From the NCBI GenBank assembly GCA_050952465.1, contig JBMNKZ010000002.1:1-64000 (forward strand): a DNA stretch of 64,000 nt. Direction: 5' to 3'. Position 1 is the first letter of the stretch, and each line of letters begins with the position of its first letter. The notes below the pieces were generated by a model, which was given only the letters and a program-made list of their open reading frames with translations, was not told the DNA's origin and made no database searches. Positions 24,519-33,295 of this stretch are shown here, one piece after another. The stretch comes from DUPU01 sp050952465 (GTDB lineage: Bacteria > Bacillota > Dehalobacteriia > Dehalobacteriales > Dehalobacteriaceae). Position numbers and translations under genes: made by a program.

Positions 24519-25913
24519 TTAGATAACATTTCTTATATTTTTTGTGCCGTCAAAACTAAAAACAATAGGTCGGCCTTCCAAAACAGTCTCTAAATGCACC
24601 GTTTTTCCCCAAAGATTATAAACATAGGGTAGAGTTTTTTCTAAATAATAGGTATCCAGATCTACGCCTTCATGGCAATGCCGGATAAACAACTGACCAT
24701 TACCTTTATAGTCACCATCTTCCACCAGAAGATAAGGATGTCCCCCATTGACTAAATTAGCGACAATCCCGTCCCGTACCGCTTCCCATTCCGTATCCGT
24801 CACCTTCCACTGCTGACCCTGTTTTTTGAATAAATAAAGGTCTAAATCCCTGACTAAATCCCTAGTGAGATAATTTCTAAGGAAGGAAATATCATTTTCC
24901 GTTTCTCTTACCTCAAAAATTTTGGCTAATCCTTCACCGCCCGGTCGTCCAAATCTTTCTTTCTCTTCTTCCGTTGGATTATCCCATCGTTTTTCAATAT
25001 CTTCAAATATTTTCATACCTAAAAGATAAGGATTTAATTGGTTTCTGCTCTTTTGCAGGATGCCCGCATGCAGGCGGGCAAATTCCAAAGTTTCCTCATC
25101 ACTAAGGTTCATATTTCGAAGTATTCTCGCATGCCAAAGGGCCGCCCAACCCTCATTCATAATCTTGGTTTCCACCTGGGGCCAGAAATAATACATTTCA
25201 TCTCGCACCATGGCCAGGATTTCTCTTTGCCAGTCTTTTAAACTGTGGCTGTGGGTCATGATAAAACCTATGAGATCCTTATCCGGATGAGGAGGAAACT
25301 TTTTTTCTTCTTTCGGCTCATCTTCCTGTTCCTTTTCACCTATAGCCCAAATATCATCATAGGGTGTTTCCGGTTTAATTTTCTTTTTCGGTTTCTCTTT
25401 CTGATTTAACTTTTTTATTTGATGAAAATCAATATGTTCCTGAATGGCCAAAGCACAGTCTAAGGTTTTTTCCACCTCCTCCTGGCCATACAAAAATTCA
25501 TACTCTCTGATGCGGTCAGCATTTACGGACATGGTTTCGATCATATCCCGATTGGTTCTTTGAAACCAGACATTATTTTTAAAAAAATCACAATGGGCGA
25601 AGACATGGGCGATGACCAGCTTATTTTGAATCAAGGAATTCCTTTCCAAAAGAAAAGCATAACAAGGGTTGGAATTTACTACCAACTCGTAAATCCTACT
25701 TAAATTAAAATCATACATAGTTTTTAAGCGAAAATAATGTTTGCCGAAGCTCCAATGGGTAAAACGGGTGGGCATACCATAAGCTCCAATGGTATAAAGG
25801 ACATCAGCCGGACAAAGCTCAAAACGCATAGGAAAGAAGTCCAGTCCAAACTTTTTGGCCTGTCTGGATATTTCATCAATGGCCTGTTCCAATCTATAAA
25901 GTTCAGTGTCCAC
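24519..25913 (-). CDS. spoVR: SpoVR family protein
   Basis: Homologue of stage V sporulation protein R, linked to spore cortex formation in Bacillus; biochemical role unknown. The family region is clear: WSFGKHYFRLK, YELVVNSNPCYAFL and HVFAHCDFFKNNVWF with conserved His/Cys. The in-frame ATG at 25919 directly abuts AAAGGAG, so the GTG at 25913, six bases further, is the likelier start (464 residues). It is the last gene of prkA-yhbH-spoVR; a strong hairpin lies in the intergenic gap. Confidence 0.92.
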   Translation of the reverse strand: MDTELYRLEQAIDEISRQAKKFGLDFFPMRFELCPADVLYTIGAYGMPTRFTHWSFGKHYFRLKTMYDFNLSRIYELVVNSNPCYAFLLERNSLIQNKLVIAHVFAHCDFFKNNVWFQRTNRDMIETMSVNADRIREYEFLYGQEEVEKTLDCALAIQEHIDFHQIKKLNQKEKPKKKIKPETPYDDIWAIGEKEQEDEPKEEKKFPPHPDKDLIGFIMTHSHSLKDWQREILAMVRDEMYYFWPQVETKIMNEGWAALWHARILRNMNLSDEETLEFARLHAGILQKSRNQLNPYLLGMKIFEDIEKRWDNPTEEEKERFGRPGGEGLAKIFEVRETENDISFLRNYLTRDLVRDLDLYLFKKQGQQWKVTDTEWEAVRDGIVANLVNGGHPYLLVEDGDYKGNGQLFIRHCHEGVDLDTYYLEKTLPYVYNLWGKTVHLETVLEGRPIVFSFDGTKNIRNVI

Positions 25914-25981
25914 TGGCATCTCCTTTCTCCGAGAACAAACAGTTCTAGAAACTGATTGCTCCTGGATAACGATTTCTAACC

Positions 25982-26008
25982 ATAAGATGGAGTAAAACTC
26001 CATCTTAT
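25982..26008. repeat. Perfect hairpin between yhbH and spoVR
   Basis: CATAAGATGGAG / CTCCATCTTATG, 12 bp with a TAAAA loop, directly after the yhbH stop. It has no T-run on the minus strand, so it is more likely an mRNA stability or partial-read-through element than a full terminator. Confidence 0.65.
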
Positions 26009-26009
26009 G

Positions 26010-27155
26010 CTAAGAACTCTGTTTATCCGAAAAGAATTTCTTTAAAGCCGAATAGATCTCCTTCTTATTTTTTATGGTCACCGTAGTCAAATTATCCGCT
26101 TTTATTTTTTCATACACGGAGAGAAGGGTACTGTTCCGATAGTAGGGGCTGGTAATCTCCCCATAACCGAATAGGTTGCATAAAGGTAAAATCTGTTTAA
26201 TGATTTTAAGACAATTATCATTGTCCGAGGGGAGATTATCTCCATCGGAAAAATGAAAAGGATAAATATTATAACGATCAGGGGCAAACCTTTGCCGGAT
26301 GATATCCAAAGCCAGCTGATAAACAGAAGAGCACCGAGTTCCTCCGCTCTCTCCTTTAGTAAAAAACTCCTCTTCGGTAACTTCTTTGGCTTGAGTATGA
26401 TGGGCCAAAAAAACAATCTCTACCTGATGATACTTGGTGCGTAGAAATCTCACCATCCAGAAAAAAAATGTCCGGGCAATATATTTTTCAAAATTTCCCA
26501 TAGAGCCGGAGGTATCCATCATAGCGATCACCACCGCATTAGACTCCGCCCGGTAAACTGTTTCCCAGGTTTTGAACCTGAGATCATCCCTGGTAATATT
26601 ATACTTTTCAGAGCCCTTTTGGGCATTCCGCTTAATAGCTTCTAAAATTGTGCGTTTCTTATCAATATTACTTAAAATACCCGCCTTCCTTACGTCATTG
26701 AACCTGGTGGAAACCGCCTGGAGATTCTGTTTTGGCTTTTCTTTTAACTTGGGTAATACCAAATCTTGAAAAACCATTTCCGCCAATTCGTCAAAGCTTA
26801 CATCCGCCTCATAATAGTCAGTGCCCGGTTCATCACCGGCCCCTGGCCCCCTTCCCTGTCCGTCGGCATTCCCTCGATCCGTCCCGATCACATCTCCGGG
26901 TTTGCTGCCTCCCTCACCCTGTCCCCCATGCTTTTGCTTATTATAATTAAAGCGAAAACGATATTCATCCAGGGTTCGAATAGGGAGCTTCGTTATTTTT
27001 TTTCCATCGGACATAATTACGCTCTCTTCGCTGATAATATCGGAAAGATTATTCTTAATTGCTTCTCTGACTTTTTCATTATGTCGCTGCTGATCCAACT
27101 CCCCTTTCCGATGTAGTGTCCAATTGTCCCGAGAAATAATTGATTTATCTGCCAT
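26010..27155 (-). CDS. yhbH: Sporulation protein YhbH (YeaH/YhbH, UPF0229 family)
   Basis: A 381-residue member of the YeaH/YhbH family, which accompanies PrkA and SpoVR in many bacteria. The C-terminal half has a von Willebrand A-like fold with a MIDAS-type MMDTSGSMG motif (about 213-221). A Gly-rich low-complexity linker (about 75-110) separates it from the N-terminal part. The family is implicated in sporulation (Bacillus) and stress adaptation (Escherichia). It lies 15 bp downstream of prkA. Confidence 0.93.
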   Translation of the reverse strand: MADKSIISRDNWTLHRKGELDQQRHNEKVREAIKNNLSDIISEESVIMSDGKKITKLPIRTLDEYRFRFNYNKQKHGGQGEGGSKPGDVIGTDRGNADGQGRGPGAGDEPGTDYYEADVSFDELAEMVFQDLVLPKLKEKPKQNLQAVSTRFNDVRKAGILSNIDKKRTILEAIKRNAQKGSEKYNITRDDLRFKTWETVYRAESNAVVIAMMDTSGSMGNFEKYIARTFFFWMVRFLRTKYHQVEIVFLAHHTQAKEVTEEEFFTKGESGGTRCSSVYQLALDIIRQRFAPDRYNIYPFHFSDGDNLPSDNDNCLKIIKQILPLCNLFGYGEITSPYYRNSTLLSVYEKIKADNLTTVTIKNKKEIYSALKKFFSDKQSS

Positions 27156-27170
27156 TTTTCATCACCACAC

Positions 27171-29066
27171 TTAACGGTTTAACAAGCTGCCAATATATCT
27201 GAGGGTTTCGTTGGCGCATATGGGACAATAACCATGATAGTTGATTAACCGGGCCACCACATCATTAATTTTTTTCAGCTGTTCCGGGTCAGGATTTTTA
27301 GCGGAAGTGGTGATCTTCACTACATCCTTTAGATCTGCAAATAATTTCTTTTCTATCGCCTCCTTGAGACGTTCATGGGAGTTATAGTCAAACTTTTTCT
27401 CTTTTCGAGCATAACTGGACAGGCGAATAAGAATTTCTTCCCGAAAAGTTTTCTTGGCATTATCGGAAACACCAATCTGCTCCTCAATAGAGCGCATCAG
27501 CCTTTCATCGGGATCCATTTCTTCGTCGGTAATGGGATCTTTTACCTTAATATCGTTACAATAGGCCTCCACGTTGTCTAAATAGTTTTCAAAGAGAGCC
27601 CGTGCGGATTCTTCATAAGAATAAACAAAAGCCCTTTGCACTTCCTTTTTGGCAAAATCATCAAATTCTTTTCGGGCAATGGCCAAAAAGTTCAGAAGTC
27701 GTTCTTTCTCCTCTTTGGTAATGGAGGGATGCTGATCCATTCCTTCTTTTAGTGCCCGTAAAATATCCAAAGCATTAATGCATTTGGCATCAGAATTAAT
27801 TAAAGCACTGGAAATACGGTTAATGACATACCGGGGGTCTATTCCGCTCATTCCTTCCCCTTCACTTTCTCCTTGCAACTCTTTGATGTCATTTTGCTTG
27901 AAATCCTCTACATCTTCCCCGTCATAAAGCTTCATTTTCTTTAGTAAATCTACACCTTGCTTCTTGGATTCTTTTAATCGGGAGAGGACGGAGAAAACCG
28001 CGGCCGCTCTTAAAGCAAAAGGGGCAAGATGGACATCGTTTAAATCACTCTGGCCAATTAATTTCTCATATATTTTTACCTCATCCGTGACCCTCAAATT
28101 ATAAGGGATAGGCATTACTAAAATTCTGGAGTGGAGTGCTTCATTCTTTTTATTACTGATAAAGGAGCGATATTCTGTTTCATTGGAATGGGCAATCACC
28201 ATTTCATCAGCGGAAATCAAGGCAAATCTCCCTGCTTTAAAATTTCCCTCCTGGGAAAGACTTAAAAGATGATAAAGAAACTTCTCATCGCATTTCAGCA
28301 TTTCTTGGAACTCCATGAGTCCTCGATTAGATTTATTTAGTTCACCGTCGAAGCGATATGATCTGGGATCGGATTCCGAACCATACTCAGTAATAGTGGA
28401 AAAATCAATGCTACCAGTTAGATCTGCAATATCCTGGGATTTGGGATCAGAGGGGCTGAAAGTGCCAATACCCACCCGGTTCTCTTCTGAAAAGACCACT
28501 CGCTCTATTTCCACATCCTCCACCCGGCCGTGATATTTTTCCTGTACCATCATCCGACAGGAGGGGCAAAGATTTCCTTCAATCCTAATTCCTAATTCCT
28601 GCTCAAATTCCCGTCTTAAAACCTCTGGGATTAAGTGCATCGGTTCTTCATGCATCGGGCAGTTTTTAATAGCGTAAACAGCCCCCTCCTCTGTTTGAGT
28701 ATATTCCTCCAATCCTCGTTTCAGCAGTGTCACTATTGTAGATTTCCCCCCGCTCACCGGTCCCATCAACAGTAGAATCCGTTTCCTCACATCTAAACGA
28801 CGAGCGGCCGAATGAAAGTATTCCTCTACCAGACGCTCTAATACCGCGTCTAAACCAAATATTTCATGGGAAAAAAAGTGATATCGTTTTCCCCAGTCAG
28901 TTTCTTCTACACCGGCTGCCTTTATCATATCGTAAATACGAGTATGGGCAGTTTTAACTATACTCGGGTTCTTTTTTACCAATTCTATATAGTCACGGAA
29001 CGTTCCCTGCCAAATTAATTTTTCCTGTTGGAGCCGGTACTCCTGCAAAGACTTTATAAAATCCAA
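27171..29066 (-). CDS. prkA: PrkA AAA+ serine protein kinase/protease family protein
   Basis: A 631-residue PrkA protein: N-terminal AAA+ domain with Walker A GPVSGGKST (102-110) and a C-terminal PrkA domain. A Cys quartet-like region (NCPMHEEP...LCPSC) lies in between. In Bacillus PrkA affects sporulation; both kinase and protease activity have been proposed. The start is TTG at 29066 with GGGGGG six nt upstream. First gene of the prkA-yhbH-spoVR unit; its promoter should be in 29067-29300, where no clear sigma-A site was found. Confidence 0.93.
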   Translation of the reverse strand: MDFIKSLQEYRLQQEKLIWQGTFRDYIELVKKNPSIVKTAHTRIYDMIKAAGVEETDWGKRYHFFSHEIFGLDAVLERLVEEYFHSAARRLDVRKRILLLMGPVSGGKSTIVTLLKRGLEEYTQTEEGAVYAIKNCPMHEEPMHLIPEVLRREFEQELGIRIEGNLCPSCRMMVQEKYHGRVEDVEIERVVFSEENRVGIGTFSPSDPKSQDIADLTGSIDFSTITEYGSESDPRSYRFDGELNKSNRGLMEFQEMLKCDEKFLYHLLSLSQEGNFKAGRFALISADEMVIAHSNETEYRSFISNKKNEALHSRILVMPIPYNLRVTDEVKIYEKLIGQSDLNDVHLAPFALRAAAVFSVLSRLKESKKQGVDLLKKMKLYDGEDVEDFKQNDIKELQGESEGEGMSGIDPRYVINRISSALINSDAKCINALDILRALKEGMDQHPSITKEEKERLLNFLAIARKEFDDFAKKEVQRAFVYSYEESARALFENYLDNVEAYCNDIKVKDPITDEEMDPDERLMRSIEEQIGVSDNAKKTFREEILIRLSSYARKEKKFDYNSHERLKEAIEKKLFADLKDVVKITTSAKNPDPEQLKKINDVVARLINYHGYCPICANETLRYIGSLLNR

Positions 29067-29345
29067 TCTTATCCCCCCATTTCATTTAATTCATTAGATT
29101 TTCTTTTGCCTTTTCATTTATTATCTCAGGCTTCCTTCTATTCTCTTGTTAAAAATTTTCTTACCTTAGTGCGTTTCAACGCCTCGTTATATTTATATGG
29201 TAAATACCGTCTAAAAAGAAGTTAGATAATCTTTGTCTTTAGATTCTCGTCCCCCTTTCCCGAGAAACCAGTATAATATTTTTAAAATTGGGTAAAGATG
29301 TAAATAAGTTAGCGAACAGGTTATCCTCGAAAGGGAGGTGAATCC

Positions 29346-29504
29346 ATGCCTTACATCTGCCCTAGCTGTAGGAAAACAAAGAAACTGCCTGACTTTTGCT
29401 GCGGTGCATCCATGATTCCTGTAGGCACGTATTATTGCTCTACCTGTAAAAATACTTCAACAACTTTATCTAACTGCTGCGGGAATTCTATGGAAAAATT
29501 TTAA
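29346..29504 (+). CDS. 52-residue Cys-rich protein with duplicated CxxC...CCG unit
   Basis: Small protein starting ATG 29346 with GGGAGGTG 6 nt upstream and closed by a strong terminator 26 nt downstream. It consists of two copies of a C-x2-C-x9-CCG-x-SM unit: C5/C8/C18-C19 and C31/C34/C44-C45, with identical spacing. Eight cysteines in 52 residues suggest binding of two zinc ions or an iron-sulfur site (rubredoxin- or zinc-ribbon-like knuckles). I do not recognise a named family. It is monocistronic and divergent from prkA. Confidence 0.8.
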   Translation: MPYICPSCRKTKKLPDFCCGASMIPVGTYYCSTCKNTSTTLSNCCGNSMEKF

Positions 29505-29529
29505 TGGCTTAAATTAATGACATTAATTT

Positions 29530-29567
29530 AAAGGGAGTGTCCTAGTATATTATGGGACACTCCCTTT
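29530..29567 (+). terminator. Strong terminator after the Cys-rich small gene
   Basis: 13-bp stem AAAGGGAGTGTCC / GGACACTCCCTTT with a 12-nt loop; little T-run, possibly bidirectional. Confidence 0.75.
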
Positions 29568-29633
29568 GTCACTCTGGCTTAGTTAAATTCTTTCGAATTA
29601 CCTCAGTTTACTGCTTGTGATACCACCATCGCT

Positions 29634-29713
29634 ACTCCTTCCGTTTACTCCCTCCGTTGGCTTCACTACAGGGGTTGTCGCATTAAGCCTCCTTAGGTGT
29701 TGCATAATATGCA
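29634..29713. repeat. Dispersed intergenic repeat, copy 1
   Basis: Holds ACTCCTTCCGTTTACTCCCT (29634-29653), CAGGGGTTG and the near-palindrome TGCATAATATGCA (29701-29713). The same words recur at 33126-33204. This is the main content of the gene-free stretch 29568-29820. Confidence 0.6.
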
Positions 29714-29837
29714 CCCCTAATGACCCGACAAAACTATTGTTTTACAACCCCGTTATTTTTTCGTAAATGTATAAACCTGTTATTTAATGGCAATTATATG
29801 CATAAACATACAATGAATACTATGCGGAGGGGTAATT

Positions 29838-29993
29838 ATGAGCGCAAAAGCATTACTGCAAATATATATTAAACAAGGTAAAGAGTACAAAAAGATGCTG
29901 GAAAAAGTAAATTACAATGGCTGCCATACATCAAAAATTAAAGCCATTGATCAAAGATTAAAAAAAGCAGCTAAGACCTTAAAACAGATCTAA
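29838..29993 (+). CDS. 51-residue basic helical protein, unknown function
   Basis: ATG 29838 with GGAGGGG 5 nt upstream. The product is rich in Lys (about a quarter of residues), predicted helical, with a single Cys in YNGCHTSK and a C-terminal LKKAAKTLKQI. It resembles no family I can name with confidence; a Spo0E-type phosphatase was considered, but the motif is absent. A 10-bp inverted repeat (ACAAAATTTG/CAAATTTTGT, 30017-30060) follows it. The next gene, an AhpD-like protein, has its own ribosome site. Confidence 0.6.
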   Translation: MSAKALLQIYIKQGKEYKKMLEKVNYNGCHTSKIKAIDQRLKKAAKTLKQI

Positions 29994-30134
29994 GAAATGA
30001 CATGCGTTTCTCCAGAACAAAATTTGGTAAACTTAGACTCTTATTCTCGGCAAATTTTGTATGCTGAAAAAGATTAAGTTTCATCATTATGGGAAACAAT
30101 GTTTGCATGAAGAACTTTTAAGGAGGATAATGCT

Positions 30135-30497
30135 ATGGATACTATTGAAAGCAATCTAAAATACTTTACTGAAAGACACGGGGAAATCTACAATGCCTAC
30201 GAAAACTACGGAAAGATGGTACACTATAAAGGAGGCCCGTTAGATGAAAAAACCCGCTGGCTGATTAAGGTAGCCCTGTCTACAGCATGTCAATATCCCT
30301 ATGCTTTAAGAACTCACATTATTAAGGCTATTAAAAGCGGCTGTACCCGGGAGGAAATTGAACATACCATTCTGCTGGCTGCTCCCACTGTAGGCTTTCC
30401 CAAAACCATGGAGGGCATTTTAATTCTCCGGGAAGAAATGGGAGAAACAGAAAGCACCAACCCTAATATCGTTACTGCTAAGACTATGAAAAACTAA
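30135..30497 (+). CDS. Carboxymuconolactone decarboxylase/AhpD-fold family protein
   Basis: A 120-residue all-helical CMD-family protein with AAGGAGG 8 nt before the ATG. It retains the family frame (WLIKVALSTACQY, RTHIIKAIKSGCTREEIEH, LLAAPTVGFP) including the His of the CxxCxxxH site. Both CxxC positions are replaced (Tyr and Ala); a Cys lies two residues earlier. It is therefore unlikely to act as a classic AhpD peroxidase-type disulfide reductase. Substrate unknown. A terminator follows. Confidence 0.8.
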   Translation: MDTIESNLKYFTERHGEIYNAYENYGKMVHYKGGPLDEKTRWLIKVALSTACQYPYALRTHIIKAIKSGCTREEIEHTILLAAPTVGFPKTMEGILILREEMGETESTNPNIVTAKTMKN

Positions 30498-30515
30498 AAC
30501 ATGTTAATGATTTTT

Positions 30516-30551
30516 AAAGACCCAGGTTAGTTAAGATACTCCTGGGTCTTT
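30516..30551. terminator. Bidirectional terminator between the CMD gene and mscS
   Basis: AAAGACCCAGG / CCTGGGTCTTT, 11-bp stem between convergent genes, flanked by T-rich sequence on both sides. Confidence 0.8.
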
Positions 30552-30572
30552 AAGTTAATTTTAACTTTATAA

Positions 30573-31697
30573 TTAATTGGAAGAAGTTTTTAATTCATTT
30601 TCAAAATAAATGCTGGTACTGGGGAAAGCAGGAGATACCCCTTCATTTTCTAAAATAGACATGATTTTCAGATTAACATCTTCTTTTATCTGAAGAAATT
30701 CTCCCCAATTAGTTGTATTAGTGAAAAAATAGAGAAATATATTAAGACTGGTTTCCCCAAAGGAATCAAAATTGACAAAAATAGTTTCTGGATGAATCCC
30801 AGGATGATTCACCAGCATGTTCTTAATTTCCTTAAGAGATTTTTCCAATTTATCTCTTGGTGTACCATAAGTAACCCTTAAATTAAAGGTAATCCGCCGT
30901 TTACCCATCCGGCTCCAATTGGTAATGGGCTCGTTGGCCAGGGTAGAATTTGGCATGGTCACAACAGCTTGGGCAAAAGTTCGAATTTTGGTACTGCGAA
31001 AATTTATATCTTCCACTGTCCCTTCGACGCTGGGGGTTAATATCCAATCCCCAATAGAAAAAGGTTTATCTGTTATTATCACAATACCGCCAAATAAGTT
31101 TGCCAAGGTTTGCTGAGCGGCCAGGGCAAAAGCCAATCCCCCTAACCCCAATCCGGCAATAAATCCGTTTATATCATAATCCCATTCTTGAAGGATTACA
31201 CTTAGGGCCAGCACAATAATGACGAATTTTACCACCTTAGATAAAAAAGGGATTAATATTTTATCGATTTTCATGCCGGTAATATCTGCTATTTCCCGAG
31301 TAAAAACACGATGATTTCCCACTAATTTATAAAAACCCAAAGCTATCAGGATTACTAAAAAAGTGCGAAATACTCTGGAAATTAAAAAGTTGGTTTCCCC
31401 GCTTAAGGGAAGATACATTAAAGCCAAATATATCCCTAATGCAATAAATAGCAACTTAAAAGATTGTTCAAATGCCTGTACTAAATAATTATCCAGTTCA
31501 GTTTTTGTATTCCTGGTAAATCTAAGTAGTAGCCCAAAAATTTTACGGGTAAAAAATCTCCGAAAGAGCAAAAAGATAAAAAATATACATAGGGCCACTC
31601 CGATTCTAATGAGCCAAGGGATCAGTGTGTGGCTGGAGAAAGGAATATAGGTATAAACATTTAATAAAGCATCTATATAGTCTTGATAGTCTTGCAA
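30573..31697 (-). CDS. MscS-family mechanosensitive channel
   Basis: Small-conductance mechanosensitive channel that releases solutes on hypo-osmotic shock. The 374 residues have several N-terminal membrane helices (about 25-45, 75-95, 108-125, 150-168) and the conserved pore helix/beta-domain region GLGLGGLAFALAAQQTLANLFGGI with DKPFSIGDWI and VEDINFRSTKIRT. The start is TTG 31697 with GGAGG upstream; it overlaps the 3' end of hpt by 25 bp, suggesting coupled expression. Two additional N-terminal helices place it in the larger YkuT/YbdG-like group rather than the minimal MscS. Confidence 0.9.
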   Translation of the reverse strand: MQDYQDYIDALLNVYTYIPFSSHTLIPWLIRIGVALCIFFIFLLFRRFFTRKIFGLLLRFTRNTKTELDNYLVQAFEQSFKLLFIALGIYLALMYLPLSGETNFLISRVFRTFLVILIALGFYKLVGNHRVFTREIADITGMKIDKILIPFLSKVVKFVIIVLALSVILQEWDYDINGFIAGLGLGGLAFALAAQQTLANLFGGIVIITDKPFSIGDWILTPSVEGTVEDINFRSTKIRTFAQAVVTMPNSTLANEPITNWSRMGKRRITFNLRVTYGTPRDKLEKSLKEIKNMLVNHPGIHPETIFVNFDSFGETSLNIFLYFFTNTTNWGEFLQIKEDVNLKIMSILENEGVSPAFPSTSIYFENELKTSSN

Positions 31698-32260
31698 TCT
31701 CCATCACCTCCGGGACAAGGGGGCAGGTACATTTCCGGCTTTAAGACTCCGATATAAGGCAAATTCCGGTAGGCCTCAGCATAATCTAGGCCATATCCCA
31801 CGACAAACTCATCGGGAATATCATAACCATTATAGTCTGCCTTTAAATTTACCTTTCTTCTAGAAGGTTTGTTTAAAAATGTACATATCTTCATACTGCC
31901 CGGTTTTCTGGCTTCTAAAATATCCAATAAATAACCTAAAGTCAAACCGGTATCAATAACGTCTTCCACAATTAAGATGTTTTTGCCTTCAATATTGCTT
32001 TTTAAATCTTTTAAAATCCGCACAGCACCGGAGGATTCCGTTGCTGTTCCTTCATAACTGGATACTTCCATAAAATCAATATGTAAAGGCAGCTTAATCT
32101 CGCGAATTAAATCTCCCATAAAAACCACAGAACCTTTTAAAATCCCCACCACCAGCAATTCCTTATCTTGATAGTCCCTGGTAATGAGTTCACCTAATTC
32201 TTTAACTTTAACCCGGATCTCTTCTTCTGATATCAGCACTTTTAGTATATCTTTCTCCAA
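31673..32260 (-). CDS. hpt: Hypoxanthine phosphoribosyltransferase
   Basis: Purine salvage: hypoxanthine or guanine + PRPP to IMP/GMP. The PRPP motif ILIVEDVIDTGLTL is intact (about 104-117), with the flexible-loop residues in SSYEGT and the C-terminal EFVVGYGLDY. The start is assigned to TTG 32260, which has GGGAGG 7 nt upstream, giving 195 residues; an upstream in-frame ATG at 32314 would add 18 hydrophobic residues that are not part of the family. It overlaps the mscS gene at its 3' end. Confidence 0.92.
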   Translation of the reverse strand: MEKDILKVLISEEEIRVKVKELGELITRDYQDKELLVVGILKGSVVFMGDLIREIKLPLHIDFMEVSSYEGTATESSGAVRILKDLKSNIEGKNILIVEDVIDTGLTLGYLLDILEARKPGSMKICTFLNKPSRRKVNLKADYNGYDIPDEFVVGYGLDYAEAYRNLPYIGVLKPEMYLPPCPGGDGDCKTIKTI

Positions 32261-32414
32261 TGTAAAGCCTCCCTGAAATATTTTGATAAAAAGAATAATT
32301 TCTTTAAAAAACATTTAAATTCCTGCCATATTTAAAAATTTCTCTCCCTAAGACATATTATCTGACTATGCTTAGTAAATATATGTAAAAGAATTGCCAA
32401 AGGAGGAAGATTTA

Positions 32415-33122
32415 ATGCCTAAAATTAATATTCCGTGGAAAAAGTATCTCCGGCTAAGATATATTTTAATATTCATCTTAATTATCATATTTGCTTATGC
32501 CGGCTTTGTTTATGTTCAAGAAGAAACCCGCATAGTTCCGGAAGAATTGCTTAACACCGCCATTAACAATACTTTAGAAGCTAAATCTTATCAATTTCAT
32601 ACCAGATCCACCATTACTATTCAGGGAGAAGATAAAGTCTTCAGCGATATCAGCGGGGAAAGAGCTGATGCGCAAACCTTTCATGTGGTTGGTTCTATGT
32701 TAGGAACAGAAATTAATGTTTATCAAATTAATGATACCACATATCGTTTGGATGCCATTACCAACAAGTGGATTGTCACTGAGAACAATTCTCTTCTTCG
32801 TGAATCCTTGCTGATGGCGGAGTTAAATCCTCTGTCTAATTTTTATTTTAAAGAATTGATATCTACAAATTATTTAGGCAAGGAAAAAGTAGACAGACGA
32901 AAGATGCATAAAATCGAATGTACTCCAAAAATCAACAATAAGTGGTTAGATGGATATTTTAAAGATTTAAAATATATTATTTGGATCGATAGAAAAGACA
33001 AAGTAATTAGAAAAGCAAAAGTAACCGCTCTTTCCAAGGAAAAAGAATCCAGCAGCCTCACGGTGGAAGTTGAATTTAAAAACTTTAATAAAGAATTCAA
33101 TATTCAGCCGCCGATGGTGTAA
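32415..33122 (+). CDS. Membrane-anchored protein with a LolA/LppX-like extracellular part (unknown function)
   Basis: 235 residues; ATG 32415 has AAAGGAGG 8 nt upstream. One N-terminal membrane helix (about 14-32) after basic residues anchors a region rich in beta strands (YQFHTRSTITIQGEDKVF, INVYQINDTTYRLDAITNKWIV, VTALSKEKESSSLTVEVEF). The layout recalls lipid- or lipoprotein-carrier folds of the LolA/LppX type, but no decisive motif was found, so function is unassigned. Divergent from hpt and ended by a palindromic hairpin. Confidence 0.65.
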   Translation: MPKINIPWKKYLRLRYILIFILIIIFAYAGFVYVQEETRIVPEELLNTAINNTLEAKSYQFHTRSTITIQGEDKVFSDISGERADAQTFHVVGSMLGTEINVYQINDTTYRLDAITNKWIVTENNSLLRESLLMAELNPLSNFYFKELISTNYLGKEKVDRRKMHKIECTPKINNKWLDGYFKDLKYIIWIDRKDKVIRKAKVTALSKEKESSSLTVEVEFKNFNKEFNIQPPMV

Positions 33123-33125
33123 AGA

Positions 33126-33204
33126 ACTCCTTCCGTTACTCCCTCACAAAAGGGCTGCATAATATGCAGCCCTTGAAACAAACCCCTACCCCCAGGGGTT
33201 GCAT
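33126..33204. repeat. Dispersed intergenic repeat, copy 2, with hairpin terminator
   Basis: ACTCCTTCCGTTACTCCCTC (33126-33145) followed by a 25-bp palindrome (AAGGGCTGCAT at its left arm, 33150-33174) and CAGGGGTTGCATAT. The words match copy 1 at 29634-29713. The palindrome probably terminates the upstream plus-strand gene. Confidence 0.6.
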
Positions 33205-33235
33205 ATCATAGAACCCTAACATGATCCTGTCTAAC

Positions 33236-33271
33236 AAAAATGGCTGTCGCAATTAATTAATGCGACAGCCA
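33236..33271 (-). terminator. Terminator after groEL
   Basis: 11-bp stem TGGCTGTCGCA / TGCGACAGCCA with TTTTTGTT on the minus strand, 25 nt past the groEL stop. Confidence 0.88.
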
Positions 33272-33295
33272 CTTCTTTTTTCTTAATATTTTTTC

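Noticed and set aside
29838..29993. Spo0E-like phosphatase
   Set aside because: Length fits, but the SxxLD-type signature of the Spo0E family is absent.
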